Assembly: GCF_000739635.1 (NCBI RefSeq)
Contig: NZ_BATQ01000017.1
Coordinates: 1-44,611 of the forward strand
DNA length: 44,611 nt
DNA from: Verrucomicrobium sp. BvORR034
Lineage (GTDB): Bacteria; Verrucomicrobiota; Verrucomicrobiia; Verrucomicrobiales; Verrucomicrobiaceae
Direction of reading: 5' to 3'
Below are positions 16,761-25,248 of the stretch, piece after piece. Position 1 is the stretch's first letter, and every line of letters begins with the position of its first letter. Position numbers and translations under genes: made by a program. Below the pieces are notes generated by a model. It was not told the origin of the DNA, did not search any database, and worked only from the letters and a program-made list of their open reading frames with translations.

Positions 16761-16778
16761 GTTTACTATACAGTCAAC
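16761..16778 (+). promoter_or_regulatory. Operator-like palindrome before the efflux operon
   Basis: GTTTACTATACAGTCAAC pairs at seven of nine positions between its halves. It matches the palindrome in the tetR promoter at the right half (AGTCAACTA in both). It ends 16 bases before the adaptor ATG at 16795, about the same spacing as at tetR (13 bases). This is the likely second binding site of the TetR protein. Confidence 0.6.
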
Positions 16779-16794
16779 TACAAGCCTCTATTCC

Positions 16795-18027
16795 ATGAAC
16801 TCGATTGACCTTGGCTCCATTGCCAACCCTGCCTCCCCCGCACCGCGGAAGTCCCGAGTGCGTGCCTTTGCATGGCTCTCTCTCTTTACGCTCCTCGGCG
16901 TGGGAGGGGCCGCCTATTTTGGTGCGCATACGGCCTCCGCTGGCGAAAACGCCGCCCCTCCAGCCTCTACGGCGCCCCCACCGCCCAAGGTAACCGTCGC
17001 CCCGGTGGAGGAGCGTACCATCACGGATCATCGGGAACTCCTCGGCCGGGTGGAACCGATCGAGAGTGTGGAGATCCGCCCCCGCGTATCCGGGCACATT
17101 GAAAACGTTCTCCTCCAGGCCGGGCAGTCTGTGAAAAAAGGGGACGTGCTTTTCACCATCGACCCCCGCTGGCATCAGGCCCAGTTTGATCTGGCGAAGG
17201 CTGGTGTGGAAAAGGCTCGGGTGAGAGTCCGCATTACCGAGCGTGATGCCAAACGCGCTACGGAACTGCTCGCGAGCCGTGCCATCTCCGTCGAGGAGGC
17301 TGACACCCGTTCTTCCACTCTGGAAGAAGCCAAAGCGGAGCTTCTGGCTGCTCAGGCCTCTCTGGATACCGCCAAGCTGGACCTCGACTACACCCAGGTT
17401 CGCGCTCCCATCAGTGGTCGTGTGAGCCGTGCTTATGTTACGGCGGGCAACCTCGTGTCCGGCGCTCCCGGTGGTGCCACCCTGCTGACCACCATCGTTT
17501 CCGAAGGCGAAGTGTATGTGTATGCGGACGTGGACGAAGCCTCCTACCTGGTGATCAACCAGCTCACCAGGGAAAACCGGCTCGCCTCGGAAAACGGCCG
17601 GGTACCGGTGGACATGCAGCTCACTGGTGAGACGGGATTTCCGAATCGCGGGGTGATTGAGTCCGCCGACAACCGCCTCGACCCCGGCACCGGCAGCCTG
17701 GTGTTGCGCATGGTATTCGCCAACCCGGATGGCAAGCTGGTGCCCGGCCTCTCCGCCCGGGTGCGGGTGCCCGTGAGCGCCCCGTCGTCAGCCCTGGTGA
17801 TCAGCGAGCGCGCCATTGGCACCAACCAGAGTCAGAAGTTCGTGCTTACCGTGAACCCCGACAACGTGGTCGCGCTCAAGTCCGTGAAGCTGGGTTCCCT
17901 GGTGGAAGGCAAGCGTGTGGTCCGCGAAGGTCTCCAACCCGGTGACCGAGTCATCGTCAACGGCACCCAGCGCGTCGCTGCCGGCATGATCGTGAGCCCA
18001 GAATCCGCCGCTGTAGCGATGAAATAA
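16795..18027 (+). CDS. RND efflux periplasmic adaptor (membrane fusion protein)
   Basis: 410 residues from ATG 16795. The frame is open upstream into tetR, but this ATG lies directly after the operator and starts a sensible protein. A single N-terminal membrane anchor (about 28-50) is followed by a Pro/Ala-rich linker. The barrel-sandwich (lipoyl-like) half-motifs appear at Val-Glu-Ile-Arg-Pro-Arg-Val-Ser-Gly-His-Ile and Val-Arg-Ala-Pro-Ile-Ser-Gly-Arg-Val. Between them lies the helical hairpin, rich in Ala, Glu and Lys. A beta-barrel and a membrane-proximal domain follow. It links the inner-membrane pump at 18172 to an outer-membrane channel that is not encoded in this window. MexE/AcrA type. 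Confidence 0.94.
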   Translation: MNSIDLGSIANPASPAPRKSRVRAFAWLSLFTLLGVGGAAYFGAHTASAGENAAPPASTAPPPPKVTVAPVEERTITDHRELLGRVEPIESVEIRPRVSGHIENVLLQAGQSVKKGDVLFTIDPRWHQAQFDLAKAGVEKARVRVRITERDAKRATELLASRAISVEEADTRSSTLEEAKAELLAAQASLDTAKLDLDYTQVRAPISGRVSRAYVTAGNLVSGAPGGATLLTTIVSEGEVYVYADVDEASYLVINQLTRENRLASENGRVPVDMQLTGETGFPNRGVIESADNRLDPGTGSLVLRMVFANPDGKLVPGLSARVRVPVSAPSSALVISERAIGTNQSQKFVLTVNPDNVVALKSVKLGSLVEGKRVVREGLQPGDRVIVNGTQRVAAGMIVSPESAAVAMK

Positions 18028-18040
18028 CCCATCAGTCCGG

Positions 18041-18070
18041 GCCGCCCCCGTCTCCCCCAGGGCGGCTTTT
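18041..18070 (+). terminator. Intercistronic hairpin with short T run
   Basis: GCCGCCC (18041-18047) pairs with GGGCGGC (18060-18066), with a 12-base loop, then TTTT. It lies between the adaptor and pump genes. Both genes are needed together, so it is more likely a leaky terminator or an mRNA stabiliser than a full stop. Confidence 0.4.
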
Positions 18071-18171
18071 CTCTCCCCCGCTTCCATCACCTCCTTTGAT
18101 TGAGATCCGGCTTCTGATGCCGGGATCAGCCGCCGCTTTGTCTCTGCCCTGAACTGCCAACCCGCCCTGTC

Positions 18172-21100
18172 ATGAACTTCTCTGACTTCTTCATCAAGCG
18201 CCCCATCTTCGCGGGTGTCTTGTCCATCATCACCCTTCTGGTGGGCGCCATCGCTCTCTGGATCCTGCCGGTGAGTGAGTACCCGGAAGTGGTGCCGCCC
18301 ACCGTGGTGGTCACGGCCCGCTATCCGGGTGCCAACCCCAAGACCATTGCCGAGACGGTCTCCACCCCGCTGGAGCAGTCCATCAACGGCGTGGAGAACT
18401 CCATCTACATGTTCTCCCAGGCGACCACCGACGGGGTGATGACGCTGACGGTGACCTTCAAGCTGGGCACGGATCCGGACAAGGCCCAAGTCATGGTGCA
18501 GAACCGCGTGGCCCAGGCGGAGCCCAAGCTGCCTGAGGAAGTGCGCCGCATCGGTGTGACCACTGTGAAGAGTTCGCCGGACATGACGCTGCTCGTGCAC
18601 CTCTTCTCTCCCGACAACCGATATGATGAAGTCTTCGTGCGCAACTACGCGACGCTCCAGGTGCGCGACGTGCTGGCCCGTCTGCCCGGCGTGGGGCAGG
18701 TGCAGCTCTTTGGTTCAGGAGACTATGCCATGCGGGTGTGGCTGGACCCCAACAAGGTGGCGGCCCGTGGGCTGACCGCCAGTGACGTGGTGGCCGCCAT
18801 CCGGGAGCAGAATGTGCAGGTGGCCGCCGGTTCTGTGGGCCAGCAGCCCAACCCGCATGCGGGCGAGAACGAACTGCTCATCAACACCAAAGGTCGCCTC
18901 GTGACCGAGGAGGAGTTCGGTGACATCGTGGTGAAGATTGGAGGCCGCGGCGAACGCGTGCTGCTCAAGGACATCGCCCGCATGGAACTCGGCGCCTCCG
19001 AGTACGCACTGCGTTCCTTGCTCAACAACAAAGCGGCCGTGGCCATCCCCGTCTTCCAGCTTCCAGGAGCCAACTCCATCGCCGTGTCCAATGCCGTGCG
19101 GGAAAAGATGGCAGAGCTGAAAAAGACCTTCCCTGACGGTCTGGAGTACGCCTTTGCCTATGACCCCACAGTGTTCGTGCGGCACTCCATTGAGGCGGTG
19201 GTGCACACGCTGGTGGAGGCCATCATCCTGGTGGTGCTGGTGGTCATTCTCTTCCTCCAGACCTGGCGGGCCTCCATCATCCCGCTGGCCGCCGTCCCTG
19301 TCTCCCTGGTGGGCACCTTCGCCATCATGAGTGCGCTCGGGTTCTCCATCAATGCTCTCTCCCTCTTCGGTCTCGTGCTGGCCATCGGGATTGTGGTAGA
19401 TGACGCCATCGTGGTGGTGGAGAATGTGGAGCGCAACATCGCCCTGGGCTTCACGCCCGTGGAGGCGACCAAGCGGGCCATGAGTGAGGTGACGGGGCCC
19501 ATTGTGGCCACCGCCCTGGTGCTCTCCGCGGTGTTTATTCCCACGGCCTTCATCACCGGTTTGAGCGGCCAGTTCTACAAGCAGTTTGCCATCACCATCG
19601 CCATCTCCACGGTGATCTCGGCGTTCAACTCCCTCACGCTTTCCCCTGCGCTCAGTGCCCTGTTGTTGAAGGACCACCATGCGCCCAAGGACAAGCTTTC
19701 CAAGGCGATGGACTGGGCCTTCGGCTGGTTCTTCCGCCCCTTCAACCGCTTCTTTGACTGGGCCTCCCAGAAATACTCCAACGGGGTGGCCCGCATCATC
19801 CGCGTGAGCGCCATCGCGATCATCGTTTATGGCGGCCTGTTGGTGCTTACCGCGAACCTTTTCCAGAAGGTGCCTGCGGGGTTTGTGCCAGCGCAGGACA
19901 AGCAGTACCTCATCGCTTTTGCCCAGCTTCCCGAAGGTGCTTCGATCGAGCGCACGGACAAGATCATTCGTCGCATGACGGAGATCGCCATGAAGCACGA
20001 GGGCGTATCCGACTCCGTGGCCTTTCCCGGCCTGTCGATCAACGGCTTTACCAACAGCCCCAACTCTGGCATTGCCTTCACCACGCTGAAGTCGTTTGAG
20101 GAGCGCAAAGGTCCCGGCATGTCCGGCACCGAGATCGCTGCCCAGCTCAACAAGGAGTTTGGCGAGATCCAGGAGGCCTTCATTGCCATCTTCACTCCGC
20201 CACCGGTGAACGGCCTGGGCACCACCGGCGGCTTCAAGTTCTACGTCGAAGATCGCGCGGGTCTGGGCTATGACGAGCTCTACAACGCCACCCAGGCCCT
20301 GATCGCCAAAGCGAACCAGACCCCAGGCCTCGCGGGGCTCTTCACCAGCTTCACCATCAACAACCCCCAGTTGCAGGCCGATGTGGATCGCGCCAAGGCC
20401 AAGCAGCAGGGCGTGCCGCTGGCGAACATCTTCGAGACCATGCAGATCAACCTGGGCTCTCTGTATGTGAATGACTTCAACCGCTTCGGCCGCACCTATC
20501 AGGTGGTGGCCCAGGCGGATGCGGAGTTCCGCACCAATGCCGATGACATCCTGCGGCTCAAGACCCGCAATGCCAAAGGCGAGATGGTTCCGCTGGGGTC
20601 CTTGGTGACCGTAACGGAGACCTACGGTCCGGATCGTGCCATGCGCTACAACGGCTATCCCGCTGCGGAGATCAGCGGCATGCCCGGGCCGGGATTCAGC
20701 TCGGGCCAGGCAGAGGCGATCATGGAGAAGCTGGCTGCAGAGACGCTGCCCAAAGGATTGGCGCTGGACTGGACGGAGCTGACCTATCAGAAGATCCTGG
20801 CGGGCAATACCGGCATGTTGGTCTTCCCCATCAGCATCGTCCTCGTGTTCCTCGTGCTGGCCGCCCAGTATGAGAGCTTCAGGCTGCCCTTTGCCGTGCT
20901 GCTCATCGTGCCCATGGCCCTTCTCTCGGCTATGGCGGGTGTCTGGCTTACGAAAGGGGACAACAACATCTTCACCCAGATCGGCCTGATCGTGCTGATT
21001 GGTCTCGCGGCCAAGAACGCCATTCTGATTGTGGAGTTTGCCGTGAAACTTCGCGAGGAAGGCAAGGGCATTGTCGAGGCGGCCCTGGAGGCTTCCCGTC

Positions 21101-21357
21101 TGCGTCTGCGCCCCATCTTGATGACCTCCATCGCCTTCATCGCCGGGGTGTTCCCCCTCGTGGTGGCAACCGGGGCAGGCGCAGAGATGCGCCAGGCCAT
21201 GGGTGTGGCGGTGTTCGCCGGGATGATCGGGGTGACTATTTTTGGTCTCTTCCTCACTCCCATCTTCTACGTGGTGCTGGAGAAGCTCGGGGTGAAGAAG
21301 CCGAAGGCGGTGGAGACCCCCTCGGCGCATCAGGCCCCATCGTCCGCCCCCGCTTGA
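18172..21357 (+). CDS. RND efflux transporter, HAE1/AcrB family
   Basis: 1061 residues, the normal length. The N-terminus, Asn-Phe-Ser-Asp-Phe-Phe-Ile-Lys-Arg-Pro-Ile-Phe-Ala, is typical. The first large periplasmic loop runs about 35-340 and the second about 570-880. Membrane helix 4 contains the proton-relay pair Asp410-Asp411 in Gly-Ile-Val-Val-Asp-Asp-Ala, so proton-driven export is intact. The helices after 880 carry Gly-Leu-Ala-Ala-Lys-Asn-Ala-Ile-Leu-Ile-Val-Glu-Phe. It exports hydrophobic compounds, dyes, drugs or toxic metabolites through a tripartite complex with the adaptor upstream. It looks closest to the MexF-like branch by eye. The order tetR, adaptor, pump and the operator before the adaptor indicate one regulon. 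Confidence 0.96.
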   Translation: MNFSDFFIKRPIFAGVLSIITLLVGAIALWILPVSEYPEVVPPTVVVTARYPGANPKTIAETVSTPLEQSINGVENSIYMFSQATTDGVMTLTVTFKLGTDPDKAQVMVQNRVAQAEPKLPEEVRRIGVTTVKSSPDMTLLVHLFSPDNRYDEVFVRNYATLQVRDVLARLPGVGQVQLFGSGDYAMRVWLDPNKVAARGLTASDVVAAIREQNVQVAAGSVGQQPNPHAGENELLINTKGRLVTEEEFGDIVVKIGGRGERVLLKDIARMELGASEYALRSLLNNKAAVAIPVFQLPGANSIAVSNAVREKMAELKKTFPDGLEYAFAYDPTVFVRHSIEAVVHTLVEAIILVVLVVILFLQTWRASIIPLAAVPVSLVGTFAIMSALGFSINALSLFGLVLAIGIVVDDAIVVVENVERNIALGFTPVEATKRAMSEVTGPIVATALVLSAVFIPTAFITGLSGQFYKQFAITIAISTVISAFNSLTLSPALSALLLKDHHAPKDKLSKAMDWAFGWFFRPFNRFFDWASQKYSNGVARIIRVSAIAIIVYGGLLVLTANLFQKVPAGFVPAQDKQYLIAFAQLPEGASIERTDKIIRRMTEIAMKHEGVSDSVAFPGLSINGFTNSPNSGIAFTTLKSFEERKGPGMSGTEIAAQLNKEFGEIQEAFIAIFTPPPVNGLGTTGGFKFYVEDRAGLGYDELYNATQALIAKANQTPGLAGLFTSFTINNPQLQADVDRAKAKQQGVPLANIFETMQINLGSLYVNDFNRFGRTYQVVAQADAEFRTNADDILRLKTRNAKGEMVPLGSLVTVTETYGPDRAMRYNGYPAAEISGMPGPGFSSGQAEAIMEKLAAETLPKGLALDWTELTYQKILAGNTGMLVFPISIVLVFLVLAAQYESFRLPFAVLLIVPMALLSAMAGVWLTKGDNNIFTQIGLIVLIGLAAKNAILIVEFAVKLREEGKGIVEAALEASRLRLRPILMTSIAFIAGVFPLVVATGAGAEMRQAMGVAVFAGMIGVTIFGLFLTPIFYVVLEKLGVKKPKAVETPSAHQAPSSAPA

Positions 21358-21390
21358 AACTGATCCCTAGATAAATAGAGCCTTCGATCA

Positions 21391-21420
21391 AGGCGGCCGG
21401 GCTTTCCGGCCGCCTTTTTT
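21391..21420 (+). terminator. Strong intrinsic terminator after efflux operon
   Basis: AGGCGGCCGG (21391-21400) pairs perfectly with CCGGCCGCCT (21406-21415) over a five-base loop, and T residues run to 21420. It lies 33 bases after the pump stop and should end the efflux transcript. Confidence 0.92.
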
Positions 21421-21571
21421 ATGTCCCTTTCCCTGCGCAGACAGCGTTCAGGTCGATGGTGGCGGGGCCCTCGCTTCTCTGATCTCTGAATAGCGAAGTG
21501 CGCCTGTGTCTGACAATCCGGTTGCGAGGTGTCAGGCGTAGTCGAATAGCTGGAGCATCTCCCGCTTGCCC

Positions 21572-23140
21572 ATGTGTCCTGACTTGTCGTCCATAGTCCG
21601 TCTGACCTGCTTGATTGCCCTCTGCGCTGGCTCTGTGGGGTGCACCATGGGGCCGGGATTTGCAACCCTTACCAGGGTGGTCACCCCGTTGACTTCCACT
21701 CCGGCAGCCCAGGGGGGCGTCACGCCGCTCCCTGTTCCTGCGGAGGCGCTCAAGCCGTATCACGAGAGCGTCAAAGCCATTGTCGAATGGTATGATGCCC
21801 TGCCACCAGACCGTCGTGCGGCCGAGTGCGAACGAGCCGGCTTGATCGTTGTAAAAGATCCCACCGCGGAAACCGGCCTCGTCCATTTTGAACCTGCAGA
21901 CCGATATCACTCCGGCCTGCTTGATCAGTATCACACCCGCCCCGGGGTGGGGGTGCCGGTGGTAGCCTGGCGACCGAATGACGGGACTGGACGCTTGGAC
22001 AATCTGCGTCCCCCGGAGGGCCTCGCCGCAGCTTACACCGCCGTGGTGCTGCCTGCAGGGGAGGGGAAGTGGATGCTGCGCTTCGTGAACCCGGTTGAGC
22101 ACTCGACGTTGGAGATCGGTGGCAAGCCGGTGACTGTGGCGGCGAACTACTCCGCCCCCATCGCGCAGTTGGTGGAAAAGGCCCGCCCTCTGGCCCGCAG
22201 CGGCTTCAGTGGCATGTTGTCCCCCACCAAAAGCAAGCGGCGGGAAAAGCTCTACCTCATGGAGCCCTATGATCCAAAGAAGATCCCTCTTCTCATGGTG
22301 CACGGGTTGCAATCCACTCCGGTGGCCTTCATCAACCTGACCAACGATCTTCAGTCAGATCCCATGGTGCGGCAGCGCTACCAGATCTGGCATTATCACT
22401 ACCAGACCGGCACCCCGGTGCTGCTCAATGCCACGAACTTCCGCCGCGTGCTTTCCTCGACCCTGAAGGAGATTGACCCGCAGGGGGATGACTTTGCCAC
22501 GAACCATCTTGTTGTCATTGGCCACAGCATGGGGGGCATCCTCACGCACACTCTGGTCTCCGAGCCTGGTTACAAGCTCTGGGACTCCGTCATCAAGGTC
22601 CGTCCCGACAAGGTCAAGATGCCGCCTGAATCACTGGCCCAGCTCAAGGATGTGTTTCTCTTTCACCACGACCCCAGGGTGAAGCGGGTCGTGTTCATCT
22701 CGGTGCCTCACCGGGGCAGTACCTATGCGGACAACTTTGTGGGCGATCTGGGGCAGACCTTGTTCCGGCCGGATCGCAAGGTGACTGATGTGTTCGGACA
22801 TTTGGTGAAAGTCCAGCGGGAGGTGGTTCATCCCTTTGTGGTGGGCCTGTATGAGCAGGGCAAGTTCAGCTCCATCCGCACCCTCTCGGCCAGCAGTCCC
22901 TCCCTGCAGATGCTGGCCACCTTGCCTCCAGAGGTGCCGTTCCATAGCATCATCGGGCAGAAGGGGGCCGGTCCGCTGGATCTGGGCAGTGACGGCATTG
23001 TTACCTATAAAAGCAGTCACCTGGACGGGGCCGAGTCTGAGCTGGTCGTGCGCTCCGGGCACAATTCCTTCCGGAAACAGGAGGCCGTGGCGGAGATCAA
23101 AAGCATCCTTTACGAACACTTGCGAAAATCAGGTTCTTGA
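21572..23140 (+). CDS. Alpha/beta-hydrolase lipoprotein (lipase/esterase-like)
   Basis: 522 residues from ATG 21572 (a TTG two codons earlier is possible). The signal peptide ends in Ala-Gly-Ser-Val-Gly-Cys, a lipobox, so the mature protein is lipid-anchored. About 200 residues of unrecognised N-terminal sequence precede the hydrolase core. The core begins at Ile-Pro-Leu-Leu-Met-Val-His-Gly-Leu (oxyanion strand) and has the nucleophile elbow Gly-His-Ser-Met-Gly-Gly with Ser319. Later Ser-Val-Pro-His-Arg-Gly-Ser resembles PGAP1-like or lipase-class enzymes. A candidate Asp lies in Gly-Ser-Asp-Gly-Ile-Val and a candidate His in Ser-Gly-His-Asn-Ser near the end. It probably hydrolyses lipid or ester substrates in the periplasm or at the outer membrane. 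It follows the terminator at 21391-21420 and is therefore a separate unit. Confidence 0.88.
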   Translation: MCPDLSSIVRLTCLIALCAGSVGCTMGPGFATLTRVVTPLTSTPAAQGGVTPLPVPAEALKPYHESVKAIVEWYDALPPDRRAAECERAGLIVVKDPTAETGLVHFEPADRYHSGLLDQYHTRPGVGVPVVAWRPNDGTGRLDNLRPPEGLAAAYTAVVLPAGEGKWMLRFVNPVEHSTLEIGGKPVTVAANYSAPIAQLVEKARPLARSGFSGMLSPTKSKRREKLYLMEPYDPKKIPLLMVHGLQSTPVAFINLTNDLQSDPMVRQRYQIWHYHYQTGTPVLLNATNFRRVLSSTLKEIDPQGDDFATNHLVVIGHSMGGILTHTLVSEPGYKLWDSVIKVRPDKVKMPPESLAQLKDVFLFHHDPRVKRVVFISVPHRGSTYADNFVGDLGQTLFRPDRKVTDVFGHLVKVQREVVHPFVVGLYEQGKFSSIRTLSASSPSLQMLATLPPEVPFHSIIGQKGAGPLDLGSDGIVTYKSSHLDGAESELVVRSGHNSFRKQEAVAEIKSILYEHLRKSGS

Positions 23141-23184
23141 GGGCATCCTGGCGCGGCGGCAGCTTCGATACGTAATCCCGGAAC

Positions 23185-23535
23185 ATGAAAGCCACCCGCA
23201 TCTATACCGGCACCGACGGTCTCACCCACTTTGACGAAGTGGAGGTCCCGCTGACCGATGGAGGACCGATTGGCCGGCTTTCAGAAGCCCTCCCCGCGTC
23301 TGGCATCATCTTTCGCGAGACAGACGGCACGTATGACTACGACTGGCACCCGGCTCCCCGGAAGCAGTGGCTCGTGATGCTTGATGGTCGCATCTCGCTC
23401 GAGACAGGCGATGGCGAGACTCGGGAGTTCTCAGGCGGGAGCATCCTGTTGCTGGAGGATGTCACGGGGCGCGGTCATCGCACGCGGCAGCTCAGCCCCG
23501 GGGTCCGTCGTTCTCTTTTCATTCCCATCCCCTAA
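23185..23535 (+). CDS. Small cupin-fold protein
   Basis: 116 residues. The pattern of short strands fits a single cupin domain. Trp-His-Pro-Ala-Pro-Arg-Lys-Gln-Trp lies where the first metal-binding motif normally sits. Gly-Gly-Ser-Ile-Leu-Leu-Leu-Glu-Asp with a later Gly-His lies in the second motif. One His per motif remains, fewer than in a classic cupin, so metal binding is uncertain. It is followed after 19 bases by the ring-cleaving dioxygenase gene and probably shares its transcript. The substrate is unknown. Confidence 0.78.
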   Translation: MKATRIYTGTDGLTHFDEVEVPLTDGGPIGRLSEALPASGIIFRETDGTYDYDWHPAPRKQWLVMLDGRISLETGDGETREFSGGSILLLEDVTGRGHRTRQLSPGVRRSLFIPIP

Positions 23536-23554
23536 ACTCCCTGTAGAACGCCCC

Positions 23555-24505
23555 ATGAGCCATCCCGTCACCGGCATCCACCACGTCACGGCCATCGCCA
23601 GTGATCCCCAGCGCAACATTGACTTTTACGCCGGCCTGCTCGGGCTTCGGCTGGTGAAACGAACGGTGAACTTCGACGATCCCTCCGCTTATCATCTCTA
23701 CTACGGGGATGAATCGGGATCTCCGGGCAGCATCGTCACCTTCTTCTACTGGCCGGGCATGGGGGCCGAGGGGCAGGTGGGTGCCGGGCAGATGACCGCC
23801 ATCACCTTTTCCGCCGCTCCCGGTGCCCTCGACTACTGGGCAGACCGGCTTTCTCGCCACGGCGTGACGGTGGAGCGCCAGACACGGTTTGAGGAAGAGA
23901 CACTCGCTTTCAGCGATCCCGACGGCATCCCGCTGGAGATCGTGGCGGTGGCAGAGGATTCCCGGCAGGGATGGGCGGGGGCAGGCATTCCCGTCGAGCA
24001 CGCCCTGCGTGGACTGCACAGCACCCAGTTGACCGTGCGAAGCGGCATTGCCACCGAGAAGCTGCTGATGGATGACATGGGCTGCCAGTGTGTCCGACGT
24101 GAGGGGAATCGCTCCCGCTATGAATTCGGCACGGGCGGCTCCGGGCGTTATGCGGACATTTTGGTGGATGCCTCGGGCCCCTTTGGCATGGGAGGGGTGG
24201 GGACCATTCACCACATCGCCTGGAGGGTGGCCACTGATGACGAGGAACTCGCCATGAAGGACCGCCTGCACCGCAGCGGCTTCGCGGTTTCTCCGGTGAT
24301 GGATCGCGATTACTTCCACTCCATCTACTATCGTGAGCGCGGCGGCATTCTCTTCGAGATCGCCACCGAGTCGCCCGGCTTTGCCGTGGATGAGCCCGCC
24401 GCCTCACTGGGGACCGCGCTAAAACTGCCCAAACAATACGTCCCTCTGCGTGAAAAGATCGAGGCCGTGCTCCCGCCGCTGCAACCTCCCGGTCAATTTG
24501 CTTGA
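23555..24505 (+). CDS. mhqO: MhqO-like ring-cleaving dioxygenase (vicinal-oxygen-chelate fold)
   Basis: 316 residues from ATG 23555. Two glyoxalase/bleomycin-resistance-type modules are visible, about 5-135 and 150-280. The first begins Thr-Gly-Ile-His-His-Val-Thr-Ala-Ile-Ala, the second has Gly-Thr-Ile-His-His-Ile-Ala-Trp-Arg-Val. A late Gly-Gly-Ile-Leu-Phe-Glu-Ile-Ala-Thr gives the Glu ligand. Two His and one Glu fit an Fe(II) extradiol-type site. Bacillus MhqO, MhqE and MhqA have this architecture and open hydroquinone rings. Neighbours (cupin, WrbA-like, MhqD-like) support the same role here. Symbol by similarity only. Confidence 0.88.
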   Translation: MSHPVTGIHHVTAIASDPQRNIDFYAGLLGLRLVKRTVNFDDPSAYHLYYGDESGSPGSIVTFFYWPGMGAEGQVGAGQMTAITFSAAPGALDYWADRLSRHGVTVERQTRFEEETLAFSDPDGIPLEIVAVAEDSRQGWAGAGIPVEHALRGLHSTQLTVRSGIATEKLLMDDMGCQCVRREGNRSRYEFGTGGSGRYADILVDASGPFGMGGVGTIHHIAWRVATDDEELAMKDRLHRSGFAVSPVMDRDYFHSIYYRERGGILFEIATESPGFAVDEPAASLGTALKLPKQYVPLREKIEAVLPPLQPPGQFA

Positions 24506-24586
24506 GGGCGGCGCTTTTCCTTGTCACGATCCCTGGGGAAATCCCATAGCATCATTGGAACATCCAATCTCCGACATCATCCTCCT

Positions 24587-25207
24587 ATGAGCACTCGCAT
24601 CAAAGTCATCTTCTACAGCCTGTACGGACACATCTACCACATGGCAGAGGCCGTGGCCGCGGGGGCGCGGGAGGTGCCCGGCACGGAGGTCGAACTGCTC
24701 CAGGTGGCAGAGACGTTGTCCGATGAGATCATCGCCAAGATGGGGGCCACGGAAGCAAAGAAAGCCTTTGCCCACATCCCCATTGCCGATCCCAAGACCC
24801 TCAATGAAGCAGACGGTATTCTCTTCGGCACGGGCACGCGTTTTGGTAGTGCCACTGCGCAGATGCAGACCTTCTTTGATGCCACTGGCTCCCATTGGAT
24901 GTCTGGCGCTCTCGTAGGCAAGGCCGGTGGTGTCTTCACCTCCACCGCCAGTCAGCATGGCGGCCAGGAGACCACGCTCATCAGCCTGCAGACCTTTCTC
25001 TTCCACCAGGGCATGGTGGTGGTGGGCGTGCCCTATGCCGCCCAGGAGCTGCTGAACATGAAGGAAATAACTGGCGGCTCCCCCTACGGAGCCTCCACCA
25101 TCACGGATGCCCAGGGACAGCGCCTCCCCAGCGAGAATGAACTGGCCATCGCCCGGTATCAGGGCAAACACCTCGCGCAGGTGGCGGCCAAGCTCGCTGC
25201 GAAGTAG
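24587..25207 (+). CDS. wrbA: WrbA-type NAD(P)H:quinone oxidoreductase
   Basis: 206 residues from ATG 24587, the usual WrbA length. The FMN-binding loop is Tyr-Ser-Leu-Tyr-Gly-His-Ile-Tyr-His-Met-Ala. Further conserved stretches are Gly-Thr-Gly-Thr-Arg-Phe-Gly-Ser and Thr-Ser-Thr-Ala-Ser-Gln-His-Gly-Gly-Gln-Glu. Flavodoxin-fold WrbA proteins reduce quinones by two electrons, avoiding semiquinones. In the cluster it would feed hydroquinones to the ring-cleaving enzyme encoded 81 bases upstream. The frame is open upstream from 24521, but the ATG at 24587 matches the family N-terminus. Confidence 0.95.
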   Translation: MSTRIKVIFYSLYGHIYHMAEAVAAGAREVPGTEVELLQVAETLSDEIIAKMGATEAKKAFAHIPIADPKTLNEADGILFGTGTRFGSATAQMQTFFDATGSHWMSGALVGKAGGVFTSTASQHGGQETTLISLQTFLFHQGMVVVGVPYAAQELLNMKEITGGSPYGASTITDAQGQRLPSENELAIARYQGKHLAQVAAKLAAK

Positions 25208-25248
25208 AGCTCGACATTCCTGCAGCCAGGAACGTAGTTTCTCTCACC

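Noticed and set aside
18715-21330. 871-codon open frame on the minus strand
   Set aside because: It lies wholly antisense to the RND transporter, whose conserved motifs are clear. Its His/Gly/Asp-rich composition is typical of a GC-rich shadow frame.
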